Source of the DNA: Cylindrotheca closterium
Lineage: Eukaryota; Bacillariophyta; Bacillariophyceae; Bacillariales; Bacillariaceae
Assembly (NCBI GenBank): GCA_933822405.4
Contig: CAKOGP040002491.1
Location: forward strand, 1 to 64,000
Length of the DNA stretch: 64,000 nucleotides
Reading direction: 5' to 3'
The notes beneath the pieces are model-generated. The model did no database searches and was not told the origin of the DNA. It saw only the letters and a list, made by a program, of their open reading frames with translations. Of the stretch, positions 1-8,766 are shown piece after piece. The stretch's first letter is position 1. Every line of letters starts with the position of its first letter. Made by a program: the position numbers and the translations under genes.

Positions 1-504
1 GACCGACTTCAGGTCCTACCATTGGTCCCACCGCTGGACCAACAAGCGGCCCTACTTCTGGACCTACATCTAGTCCAACTAGCGGACCTACTTCCGGACC
101 GACTTCTGCACCAACATCAGGACCAACAAGCGCGCCTACAAGTGACCCAACCAGTGGACCGACTTCCGGACCGACTTCAGGTCCTACCATTGGTCCCACC
201 GCTGGACCAACAAGCGGCCCTACTTCTGGACCTACATCTAGTCCAACTAGCGGACCTACTTCCGGACCGACTTCTGCACCAACATCAGGACCAACGAGCG
301 CGCCTACAAGTGGCCCAACCAGTGGACCGACTTCCGGACCGACTTCAGGTCCTACCGTTGGTCCCACCGCTGGACCAACAAGCGGCCCTACTTCTGGACC
401 TACATCTAGTCCAACTAGCGGACCTACTTCTGGACCGACTTCTGCACCAACATCAGGACCAACGAGCGCACCTACAAGTGACCCAACCAGTGGACCGACA
501 TCCG
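1..504 (+). repeat. Three tandem 168-bp minisatellite units inside the PTS-repeat gene
   Basis: The same sequence restarts at 1, 169 and 337, and a partial restart begins at 505. Each unit is 168 bp (56 codons, 14 PTSG-type tetrapeptides). The copies differ at only a few bases, for example att versus gtt near 187 and 355. This higher-order repeat is laid over the basic 12-bp unit that runs to about 2660. Because the period is a multiple of three, copy-number change keeps the frame. Confidence 0.95.
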
Positions 505-3500
505 GACCGACTTCGAGCCCAAGTTTAGGCCCTACCAGTGGGCCCACATTTGGACCTACATCCGTTCCAACAAGGGGACCAACTAGTGGACCCACATCAG
601 GTCCAACTAGCGGACCAACATCCATTCCGACAAGTAGCCCAACCATCGGACCTTCATCTGGACCAACTTCTGTGCCAACTAGCGTACCAACATCCGGTCC
701 AACTAGTGGACCCACATCGGGACCTACAAGTGGCCCAACCAGCGGACCTACTAACGGGCCAACTAACGGACCAACATCTCGACCTACATCCGGACCTACA
801 AGTGGCCCAACCAGCGGGCCTACCTCTGGACCTACTTCCAGGCCTACCTCTCGGCCAACAAGCGGACCAACATCCGGTCCGACGAATGGACCCACATCTG
901 AACCTACTAGTGGACCAACATCTAGACCTACATCCGGACCTACTAGTGGCCCAACCAGCGGACCTACCAGCGGGCCAACTAGTGGACCTAGCAGTCGACC
1001 CACATCTGGTCCAACAAGCGAACCAACTAGTGGGCCAACTAGTGGGCCAACATCCGGTCCAACAAGTGAACCATCCAGCGGACCTACATCTGGACCTACC
1101 AGTGGACCCACATCTGGTCCAACAAGCAGACCAACTAGTGGGCCAACATCCGGTCCAACAAGTGAACCATCCAGCGTACCGACGTCTGGACCTACTCCCG
1201 GACCAACAAGTGGACCGACATCAAGGCCTACTTCGAGCCCAACTTCAGGCCCTACCAGTGGGCCCACATCTGGACCTACCAGCGGACCAACCTCTGGACC
1301 TACATCCGACCCAACAAGTGGACCAACATCCGGACCTACCTCGGGCCCAAGTAGCGGACCAACATCTGATCCAACAAGCGGACCTACATCTGGCCCTACT
1401 TCCGGGCCTACCTCGGGACCAACAAGTGGACCGACATCTGGACCCACTTCGAGCCCAACTCCTGGTCCTACAAGCGGACCAACGAGCGGACCTACATCTG
1501 GACCAACCTCCGAACCCACATCCGGGCCTACATTTAGACCAACATCTGGACCTACATCTGGACCTACATCTGGACCTACATCTGGACCTACATATGGTCC
1601 AACCAGCGTACCAACTAGTGGACCTACACCTGGGCCTACATCTGGACCTACGACTAGACCAAGTAGTGGGCCTACATCGGGACCTACAAGTGGCCCAACT
1701 GCGGCCCCCACCAGCGGACCTACGTCCGGACCAACCAGTGGTCCAACATCTGGTCCTACCTCGGCGCCCACTTCTGATCCTACCAGCGGACCAACGGGTG
1801 GACCTACGACTGGACCAACTAGTGGCCCAACTGCTGGCCCCACCAACGGACCTTCCTCTACCCCCACCAGTGGTCCAACAAGTGGACCTACGTCTGGTCC
1901 AACCAATGGCCCTACTTCTGATCCAACATTAGTACCAACGTCGGGGCCTACATCAGCACCAACTAATGGGCCCACATCTGGACCAACGTCAGAGCCAACA
2001 TCTGGACTGACATCTGGTCCTACCTCTCTTCCAACAAGTGGACCTACTTCTAGACCTACCTCAACCCCCACCAGTGGACCTACAAATGCGCCCACATCAG
2101 GGCCCACGAGCCGACCCACTAGCAGTCCAACCAACAGGCCTACATTAGAGCCAACTTCTGGACCTACAACTAGCCCAACATCAGGCCCGACAAGTGAACC
2201 AACATCTGGATCAACATCGGGACCTACAAGTGGACCTACAAGTGAACCTACAAGTGGACCTACAAGTGGACCGACAAGTGGGCCTACAAGTGAACCAACT
2301 GGTGGTCCAACTAATCGGCCTACGTCAGGACCAACAAGCAGACCAACAAGCAGACCAACATCAGGGCCCACTGCTGGACCAACATCTGCTCCAACTTCTG
2401 GACCAACATCACTGCCAACCTCCGGACCCACATCGGGACCAACAACGCCACCAACTTCTGGCCCAACTACATCTGCACCAACATCTGGACCTACGTCAAT
2501 GCCAACTTCCGGTCCAACTTCAGGGCCAACACCTGGTCCAACGTCCGGTCCAACTACTGGACCGACTTCAGGACCAACATCGGGACCTACAAGTGGACCT
2601 ACAAGTGACCCCACTTCTGGACCAACCAGCGGACCAACATCTGGACCTACATCCATGCCAACTTCCAGTCCTACGAGTCTAACCATATCCGCCGATCCAA
2701 CCGCATCCCCGACCATATCAAAAGTTTTCTCTTTCTTAGGCAATGGTTGGTGCTCTGTCAATGACAGTATTCTCTATGACCGAGCTGTTGTCGAGCCAGT
2801 GGACAATGCATCAGATTGCCAGAACAAGTGTCTAGAAGTTGATGATACGGATCTAGTGGGATCTGGCTACAAAGCTAACAACAAACGATGCCATTGCTAC
2901 TACAATGATGACTCTACTGTTATTGCAACTTGTAATGCATCGGTATTCAACGGTGGGTGTAGCGATGGCTACTCTGGTTCTGGCCATGTGAGCGCGACTT
3001 CCGGACCGACTACATGGGAGTGTTACAGCTATGAGCTTCCAGTGACGGATAGTCCATCTCGATCGCCGACCCGCAATCCAACCGCCTGGCCATCGCTTGC
3101 ACCAACCACTTCTAGCCCCACAGGTGCACCATCATTGAGGCCAAGCAGATTGCCAAGCAACATTGAGTTGCCATCACCAAATCCAACAACAGACCCAACC
3201 AGCCGCCCATCTGCAACACCAAGTCGTGTGCCAACACCAGCGCCTACCTCTCGTCCATCCATGGTTCCGACAGTACAAAAAGAGTTTTCTTTCTTTGGCA
3301 ATGGTTGGTGCTCTGTCACTGATAGCATTCTTTATGACCGAGCAGTCGTCGAGCCCATGAATAGCGCTACAGATTGCCAAGATAAGTGTCTTGAAGTTGA
3401 TGATACTGATCTAGTGGGATCTGGTTACAAAGGTAGCAACAAGCGATGCCATTGCTATTTCAATAATGACTCAGCTGTTATTACAAGTTGTGATGCTTCG

Positions 3501-3773
3501 GTATTCAACAGTGGGTGTAACGATGGTTACTCTGGCTCCGGCCCTGTCAGCGCGACTTCGGGACCAACCACATGGGAATGTTACAGTTATGGGCCTGTCG
3601 CTACTGTAGGCACGTCAGGGTCTGTCCCAAGTGGTCCAACTGCACTTCCACCATCGGGTTCCACACTTTTTCCAGTCGTGTCTCCAACTAGGAAAAGAGG
3701 AGCGAAGATTTCCTTCACTGCTCATGATGGACGCCGCCGAAATAGGCGGTTCTTGAGAAAGACTCTGGGCTGA
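3..3773 (+). CDS. Giant secreted-type PTS-repeat protein with two Cys-rich domains (5' end outside window)
   Basis: The reading frame is open from the first bases to the TGA at 3771-3773, so this is the C-terminal 1256 residues of a longer protein; no start is visible. Roughly the first 890 residues are a mucin-like array of Pro-Thr-Ser-Gly tetrapeptides (12 bp per unit). Two cysteine-rich domains of about 105 residues follow (nt about 2715-3040 and 3276-3595), joined by a PTS linker. They share Cys spacing, both begin near GNGWCS and both end in TTWECYSY; by eye they are about 80% identical. The Cys pattern with a CHCY core suggests a WSC- or PAN/Apple-like extracellular module, but I cannot assign the family firmly. 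A basic tail (KRGAKI, RRRNRRFLRK) ends the protein. Such PTS-rich proteins are common in diatoms and are usually taken as cell-surface or adhesive proteins; that role is inference here. Confidence 0.85.
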   Translation, partial: PTSGPTIGPTAGPTSGPTSGPTSSPTSGPTSGPTSAPTSGPTSAPTSDPTSGPTSGPTSGPTIGPTAGPTSGPTSGPTSSPTSGPTSGPTSAPTSGPTSAPTSGPTSGPTSGPTSGPTVGPTAGPTSGPTSGPTSSPTSGPTSGPTSAPTSGPTSAPTSDPTSGPTSGPTSSPSLGPTSGPTFGPTSVPTRGPTSGPTSGPTSGPTSIPTSSPTIGPSSGPTSVPTSVPTSGPTSGPTSGPTSGPTSGPTNGPTNGPTSRPTSGPTSGPTSGPTSGPTSRPTSRPTSGPTSGPTNGPTSEPTSGPTSRPTSGPTSGPTSGPTSGPTSGPSSRPTSGPTSEPTSGPTSGPTSGPTSEPSSGPTSGPTSGPTSGPTSRPTSGPTSGPTSEPSSVPTSGPTPGPTSGPTSRPTSSPTSGPTSGPTSGPTSGPTSGPTSDPTSGPTSGPTSGPSSGPTSDPTSGPTSGPTSGPTSGPTSGPTSGPTSSPTPGPTSGPTSGPTSGPTSEPTSGPTFRPTSGPTSGPTSGPTSGPTYGPTSVPTSGPTPGPTSGPTTRPSSGPTSGPTSGPTAAPTSGPTSGPTSGPTSGPTSAPTSDPTSGPTGGPTTGPTSGPTAGPTNGPSSTPTSGPTSGPTSGPTNGPTSDPTLVPTSGPTSAPTNGPTSGPTSEPTSGLTSGPTSLPTSGPTSRPTSTPTSGPTNAPTSGPTSRPTSSPTNRPTLEPTSGPTTSPTSGPTSEPTSGSTSGPTSGPTSEPTSGPTSGPTSGPTSEPTGGPTNRPTSGPTSRPTSRPTSGPTAGPTSAPTSGPTSLPTSGPTSGPTTPPTSGPTTSAPTSGPTSMPTSGPTSGPTPGPTSGPTTGPTSGPTSGPTSGPTSDPTSGPTSGPTSGPTSMPTSSPTSLTISADPTASPTISKVFSFLGNGWCSVNDSILYDRAVVEPVDNASDCQNKCLEVDDTDLVGSGYKANNKRCHCYYNDDSTVIATCNASVFNGGCSDGYSGSGHVSATSGPTTWECYSYELPVTDSPSRSPTRNPTAWPSLAPTTSSPTGAPSLRPSRLPSNIELPSPNPTTDPTSRPSATPSRVPTPAPTSRPSMVPTVQKEFSFFGNGWCSVTDSILYDRAVVEPMNSATDCQDKCLEVDDTDLVGSGYKGSNKRCHCYFNNDSAVITSCDASVFNSGCNDGYSGSGPVSATSGPTTWECYSYGPVATVGTSGSVPSGPTALPPSGSTLFPVVSPTRKRGAKISFTAHDGRRRNRRFLRKTLG

Positions 3774-4049
3774 GTTTTTGTATACCCATGCCCTATAGAG
3801 TAATTGCATAGAAAGCAATTTATAATGTAATCAAAATTTAGGAATTCACAAAAGTCTCGGCTTCTATGCTAAATTGTATTTGTCTCTCGATTATGGTTCC
3901 ACGTCTTCGTTTTATTTCGAAGCAAGGACGAGGCATGCGAAAAGAAAAAGAATTCTACAACTGCAGTATGGATCATACACTTGCTGGATTTCTAGGTTTG
4001 TGACTATGATCAAGTTTTCATCGGGTTTGGTGCACTGAGACGCCGAGAT

Positions 4050-4877
4050 CTATCTCGATATTGGCTGGTCTCTTCTGTACATGACCTCTGTTCGAATTGC
4101 ATATTTATGACCAACTAGTAGCTTTGCACCCTCGTGAAGCAGGTTTTGATCAAAGACTAGGATAGCACCACGTTGAGGAATCACTTTGCTTGTGATGAAA
4201 GTTTTACTCTCTGAACATGGAGAATTGCGACTCAAAAAGTTGGTAGAGCCCCCAATGAAATCATCCTTCCCATCATTTAGATAAATGATGACCGTTAGAA
4301 AGGTGCGCTCGCTGTCATTTCTACAGTATGCACCATCCCTATGAGAAGATATAAAGTGACCAGGCCCGTACCTCAGGACTCGCATGCGCTCACTCAAAGA
4401 TAGAGGCTTCCAAAGCGACCCATCTGGTGTTCTAATTGTTCTTGGGAGCACATCAGAAATCCTTTGAAATATAGCATCGGAAAAAGCCTTGTCAATAATT
4501 GTACATTGATCAAGATTTCGATTTTTTTGCATAAGCACTTCCCCGTTTCCTGTATCAAGCAACGCTGGAAGGAACCCCGTCATCTCAGCCACAGAAATGA
4601 GACGCTGGCATTCATCCGGAAAAAGTACGTTGCTAATGACAGAGCACGTCTTTTCAGCCAAGGTATGCTGAGACACATTGATCTCCTCTACCATAATTCG
4701 AAAGCCCTTCCGCGTATCTATCTTTTCACTGAATTTCACATCGAGACAACTATGGAGAGAAGCTTGAGGAGAATGCTCTACTTTTCGTTTCCGCCAATTG
4801 AAGCACTTTACAGGTATCTTAGCTTGAATCGACCCAGTAGGTCGCTGAAAAAGGCTGCAACTGTCATTTCGGTTCAT
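4050..4877 (-). CDS. 2-oxoglutarate/Fe(II)-dependent dioxygenase, prolyl 4-hydroxylase-like
   Basis: A 275-residue single-exon protein. The C-terminal half carries the double-stranded beta-helix signature of 2OG-Fe(II) oxygenases. The iron ligands are H179 and D181 in FISSHRDGAY and H248 in NLLHEGAK, with K258 or R262 as the 2-oxoglutarate-binding basic residue. The region FPDECQRLISVAE resembles the entry helix of the P4H-like fold. The family hydroxylates proline or other side chains; the substrate here is unknown. No signal peptide or membrane segment is evident in the basic N terminus, so a soluble location is likely. The ATG at 4875-4877 is the first in frame. A TGACGTCA palindrome lies about 90 bp upstream (4963-4970). 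Confidence 0.8.
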   Translation of the reverse strand: MNRNDSCSLFQRPTGSIQAKIPVKCFNWRKRKVEHSPQASLHSCLDVKFSEKIDTRKGFRIMVEEINVSQHTLAEKTCSVISNVLFPDECQRLISVAEMTGFLPALLDTGNGEVLMQKNRNLDQCTIIDKAFSDAIFQRISDVLPRTIRTPDGSLWKPLSLSERMRVLRYGPGHFISSHRDGAYCRNDSERTFLTVIIYLNDGKDDFIGGSTNFLSRNSPCSESKTFITSKVIPQRGAILVFDQNLLHEGAKLLVGHKYAIRTEVMYRRDQPISR

Positions 4878-5243
4878 TCCTTGCTGTTACAAGTTCTGTT
4901 GGTTCTTTCATTTTGTGACGTCGCGAGGCAAAAAGCTGCTCGATTTTTTGATGATGCGATGATGACGTCAACGTAGTACTTATTTAGATGCATTCTGATG
5001 ATTCGTTTGATTACATGAGCCGACACCACCCGGACCAGGAAATAGAAATTTAGCATACAATTCTTGGGAGTAAATATTGATTTTCCCGGCCGTCCCAGTT
5101 CACAGTGCTTGTATCTATAATAGCATTGTAACTATGCATTTCAAGTTTCACTTTTATAGGACCTATGTAGAAATTCTATGGAATCATAAAGATACTAGAG
5201 ACGAAAGAAGTACTATCTTTGTTGAGATTTCAAAGACGCGGCC
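4878..5243. promoter_or_regulatory. Intergenic region upstream of the 2OG oxygenase, with a TGACGTCA site
   Basis: It lies between the 5' end of the 2OG oxygenase and the 3' end of uL29m. A perfect TGACGTCA palindrome is at 4963-4970, and a related TGACGTCG at about 4916. TGACGT/ACGTCA are the published CO2/cAMP-responsive elements of diatom promoters; function here is inferred only from the match. No convincing gene is seen. Confidence 0.4.
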
Positions 5244-5726
5244 TTACTCCATAACTTCATTGGCCTCTTCTGCATTTGCAGCCATTTCCTCCGCCATTCT
5301 AGATTCTTGAAAGCTAGCAATCTTTGAACGCTTTCGTTCCCCAAGCACTTGCTTGATGGCAGCCATACTCTTCTGAACCTTCTTCATTCGCTGCGGTTGT
5401 GGGAATATAAGTTGTCGAGTTCTTGACAGCTGCTGCTCCGTCAATAGCATGTTTCGTTCCAGGTATAGTACATACCAAAGCTTGTGCAGATCGTCGTAAG
5501 ACTTGCGACGGAGCTCCTTCACTGACCAAGGTCGTCCTACTGGTTCGCTAGCCCGTGTTTGTCGATCGACCGAGTCTCGGAATGCATCCAGCGGGTTTGG
5601 AGCTGAAGAAAAACACCGGTGATTATGGGAGAGGTAACTGGAAACGCTTGTCGAAGTAGAGGGAACCACGAACTTCTTGCCCGCAATGATGGAACGTGAA
5701 AGTGTCGAGAATCGTTGACTGAACAT
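5244..5726 (-). CDS. MRPL47: Mitochondrial large ribosomal subunit protein uL29m (MRPL47 family)
   Basis: A 160-residue protein. The core GRPWSVKELRRKSYDDLHKL followed by WYVLYLERNMLLTEQ is the hallmark of the mitochondrial L29/L47 family, which sits near the peptide exit of the mitoribosome. I start at the ATG at 5724-5726 because MFSQRFSTLSRSIIAGKK looks like a mitochondrial presequence, rich in Arg and Ser; the open frame extends upstream to 5891, but that part looks non-coding. The C terminus is helical and acidic (MAEEMAANAEEANEVME). The gene is divergent from the DUF1995 gene. Confidence 0.88.
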   Translation of the reverse strand: MFSQRFSTLSRSIIAGKKFVVPSTSTSVSSYLSHNHRCFSSAPNPLDAFRDSVDRQTRASEPVGRPWSVKELRRKSYDDLHKLWYVLYLERNMLLTEQQLSRTRQLIFPQPQRMKKVQKSMAAIKQVLGERKRSKIASFQESRMAEEMAANAEEANEVME

Positions 5727-6223
5727 TTTTGAATATATGAGGCTATGGTCGATTTCTTCTTCGTCTTCAAGGCCTCTCGTTCGGCAGTGGTCTACGTTCT
5801 GTAGTGTTAAGGTTGTAGTTGGTTGTAGCGAGATGGGAGTGCTGGTGAATCCCTGGCAAGCTTCCTGTGTATGACTGCAAAAGTACAACACTCTTGGTGT
5901 TGGCCATCAGCAACACCAACACAAGAAACGAGAGGCTGTCCGTCGTTGATGTCCCCTCATTGTGCCCTAATTGAGTTGGATGTACCCCCTTTTTACAACG
6001 TCAGTGCGACAACCGGCGCCACCTGGAAGAAAAATGAAGCCGAATAATAAACATCAACATCCAACATATCCAAGATCAACACATCAACATCAACTTTGTC
6101 AAAACGCTTCAAGCGACCGACGATAAATACCACTGTTAAGTTGCCAACGACGTCCCAAAAGGCCAAGATTCAGCAACATAAATTCAGGAATACAACGACA
6201 ATCACCAACATTTTTGCAGCAAA
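5727..6223. promoter_or_regulatory. Divergent promoter region between uL29m and the DUF1995 gene
   Basis: About 500 bp between two divergent start codons. It contains loose CATCAACAT-type direct repeats around 6050-6105 and probably both 5' untranslated regions. No gene or named regulatory site is recognised. Confidence 0.35.
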
Positions 6224-7240
6224 ATGAATCTTCCTACTCTATGCATTCTTTTGATATCATTCACGCTACAGCAAACAATAAGCTATGGATTCTCTTCTTC
6301 CACTGCATCAAAGCAAAGGAAATCGATAATATCCAGGAGGATGGTCCAAACGGATGTCAGTTTGCCAAAAGATGTCAAGGAGGCTGTATCAAGATGCCGA
6401 GCTGCTACACAAGAAGCGCTCAAGGATCAACTGTCGAGAATGGACATTGAATTCCCTGTTGGAACTAAATTTGGTGTTGAAAAGATTCCAAAGGTCAAAG
6501 GAAGGACTAACGAGGGAGCTCCTACTCAAACTGTACTGGATCAATCGGATCGAGAATTGGCTCGGTTGTTTGTTGACATGTTCCAACCTGTCGGTGGAGA
6601 TAATATTGTGGTCGCATTTAGCGAACAATCATTGGCAGATGCAGCCAAGAAGAAATGGAAGGGAGATCCTACAGCCTCTTCTCGTATCATGGCAATGAAC
6701 AAACGAAAAGCTTCGGGAGCTGCAAAGAAAAAGAATAAAAGCAAAGCTAGAGGATTTGCAGCCAAGCTTGCAGCAGAAGTTGAAGATTCACCAGACTCTG
6801 GAGGGCCTTTTGAGTTGCCAGACGGTACTCAAGTTGCCCTTTTCGTCAGTCCCGGGCCCAAAGAGCTGCCTACTATCGAAAAAATTTGTAGCGATGCTGG
6901 CATGGGAACCTGTGTGATTCTACTCAACGCAAGGCTATCTAAGATTTCAAACTTTGGCACCGACGAAGCTGCCAAGCTGTTCCAAGGTGATTTCAAGAGC
7001 GTCTTCGCGTTGACAGCAGCTCCCCAAGAATCCGCACCAGATTGTCTACTGTATCAAGCTTATCCTGGTCCATGGACATTGGCGAGAAAACCAAAGGTCG
7101 GCCAACCAAAGCCCATCTTGACCCAAGATACAAGACCGACAACAGAAGAATGTGGAGCTGCGTATGATAACTTGGAGCTATCAGATTTGGAAAAGGGTGT
7201 AGAGAACGCTCTAGAAAATGTTGCTGGGTGGTTTCGTTAA
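6224..7240 (+). CDS. Plastid-targeted DUF1995 domain protein
   Basis: A single-exon protein of 338 residues. The first 20 residues (MNLPTLCILLISFTLQQTIS) form a signal peptide, followed by YG/FSSS, a phenylalanine after the cleavage point, which is the bipartite plastid signal of diatoms. The mature part resembles DUF1995 proteins of plants and algae: an N-terminal helical stretch (PKDVKEAVSRCRAATQEAL), the conserved block IEFPVGTKFGVEKIPKVKG, a lysine-rich insertion at about 160-185, and the C-terminal half VALFVSPGPKELPTIEKIC. Plant members include thylakoid assembly proteins, but no enzyme activity is established for this one. The start at 6224 is the first ATG and gives the signal peptide. 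Confidence 0.75.
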   Translation: MNLPTLCILLISFTLQQTISYGFSSSTASKQRKSIISRRMVQTDVSLPKDVKEAVSRCRAATQEALKDQLSRMDIEFPVGTKFGVEKIPKVKGRTNEGAPTQTVLDQSDRELARLFVDMFQPVGGDNIVVAFSEQSLADAAKKKWKGDPTASSRIMAMNKRKASGAAKKKNKSKARGFAAKLAAEVEDSPDSGGPFELPDGTQVALFVSPGPKELPTIEKICSDAGMGTCVILLNARLSKISNFGTDEAAKLFQGDFKSVFALTAAPQESAPDCLLYQAYPGPWTLARKPKVGQPKPILTQDTRPTTEECGAAYDNLELSDLEKGVENALENVAGWFR

Positions 7241-7606
7241 TAGTAATCAGCATTTTATAGCCTTCAACTAGGGCGGAAAAGTGCATGGTAAGAGATTGTT
7301 GTAGAACATTTATCACGAATCAAAGGGACTTGTAAAATGCAATCGAATCAGATCACAGAACTACATTACATAAACATATATAGCTATCTATCTTTTCGCT
7401 TATCACCCCATCGTTCATAGATTACATCATTTCCCCTGGGCATCGCCATCATGTGCATTGACTCGAACATACACTGGGTTGAAAGGGCGAAAAAGAAGAC
7501 TTGTCGTAGCTGATTCATTTGACCAATGTTGAAATGCGCGATGGTAATACGCGCGGTAATCGTTGAAACCTACAAAATTGAAAATTGGTTAAAAACAAAA
7601 GGTGCG
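7241..7606. other. Intergenic region between the DUF1995 gene and TruA
   Basis: Holds the 3' end of the DUF1995 transcript and the TruA promoter. The TruA frame is open upstream from 7526, and its first candidate start would add 27 residues before the signal peptide. Nothing else is recognised. Confidence 0.4.
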
Positions 7607-8764
7607 ATGAACAACAAGCCTATCTTCATCACCCTACCGGTATACTTCCTGAGCTTTCTTCAATTTTTTAGCTCCAGCCATGGATGGATTCCGACAATCG
7701 GTTGCGCCGAGCGGCAAAAGGAAACTCAGTTATGCGGTAGACAGTATTTCCGTGGAAGATCTGTTCCGTATGTAGAAACGCTCGCCGAGCAAAAAAGTCG
7801 TGAACTTTGGGAACAAGAACCCTTTGATCATGCTGAAAGACTGATCGATAGGGTTCTTGCCTCTGATTTTCCCTCCAACTCTCCTTTCTTGAAAAAAATT
7901 TCGGACCATTCAACCACGGAAAGTTCAGGATTCGAGGATTTATTCTTACCACTTTACGGTACTAAAGATGATGGCATCTGGGAAAAGCCCATCATTGATT
8001 TTGGAGAGCGAAAGGAGAAGCTCAAACACTTCTTGATTCGCGTGAGCTACAAAGGGAATCAGTTCTGTGGCTGGCAGATTCAGCGTGACAATGAGCTACC
8101 ATCAGTACAGGGAGTTCTGGAGGATTGGCTGCAGCCTCTCGCAGAACGAAAAAAGAGCATTCGTGTATGTGGACGGACGGATGCTGGAGTGTCAGCTATT
8201 GCTCAAGTCTGTCGATTCCGAACAGCTCTAGATCTAGATGCTGGAGATATCGCAGAGCATTTGCAAAAGCTTCCTTCAGCAGGTGCTAGAGTCCAACAAG
8301 TTGTCGAAGTTACAAGAAGTTTCCATCCAACATTTACGGCAACATGTCGTGCATATGTCTATTTGATTGATTGTACTCCATTGGAAGGTTTCAACAGCGA
8401 AATGCTCGGCATTCTAAACCAAATACTGCAGGCTCTGGAAGGAAAGGAACTGGACTACATCGGATTGTCCTACGGGAGGCTGAAAACTGAAACATCACTC
8501 TGCACGCTTCATCATGCAAGAGCATGCTTAGTCTCTACTGATGATGAATCTTCAGCAGTTTGCATTGAATTAGTTGGGAATCGATTCCTTCGCCGCATGG
8601 TTCGTTTGCTTGTAGAGGCAGCAGTTCGGATCACTCTGGCAGGAGATGATCCTAGCGACGATGTACTGCTAGACGAAATATTGAAGGAAGACCGTCGTTT
8701 GATTGGAAATACAGCCCCTGCAAATGGACTCTTCTTCGTGGGTGCTCGCTTCGATGCCATGTAG
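7607..8764 (+). CDS. truA: tRNA pseudouridine synthase, TruA family, probably organelle-targeted
   Basis: A 385-residue protein. From about residue 140 it matches TruA, which isomerises uridines at positions 38-40 of tRNA. LIRVSYKGNQFCGWQIQ is the N-terminal strand motif. The catalytic aspartate is in VCGRTDAGVSA. A second domain contains ELVGNRFLRRMVRLLV and the C-terminal GLFFVGARF. I chose the ATG at 7607 because it begins with a hydrophobic signal sequence (ITLPVYFLSFLQFF), suggesting entry to the secretory/plastid route; the about 110 residues between it and the catalytic core are not conserved. The stop at 8762-8764 is only two bases from the stop of the convergent gene on the other strand. 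Confidence 0.85.
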   Translation: MNNKPIFITLPVYFLSFLQFFSSSHGWIPTIGCAERQKETQLCGRQYFRGRSVPYVETLAEQKSRELWEQEPFDHAERLIDRVLASDFPSNSPFLKKISDHSTTESSGFEDLFLPLYGTKDDGIWEKPIIDFGERKEKLKHFLIRVSYKGNQFCGWQIQRDNELPSVQGVLEDWLQPLAERKKSIRVCGRTDAGVSAIAQVCRFRTALDLDAGDIAEHLQKLPSAGARVQQVVEVTRSFHPTFTATCRAYVYLIDCTPLEGFNSEMLGILNQILQALEGKELDYIGLSYGRLKTETSLCTLHHARACLVSTDDESSAVCIELVGNRFLRRMVRLLVEAAVRITLAGDDPSDDVLLDEILKEDRRLIGNTAPANGLFFVGARFDAM

Positions 8765-8766
8765 AT

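Noticed and set aside
1..504. Possible CRISPR array
   Set aside because: Tandem units without spacers, within a coding repeat of a eukaryotic gene.
22..2682. Long open frames (22-528, 538-1932, 2194-2682) rich in Asp, Leu, His and Gln
   Set aside because: They are the +1 frame of the 12-bp PTS repeat, which rarely makes stop codons out of frame. The frame starting at 3 is the one that continues into the Cys-rich domains.
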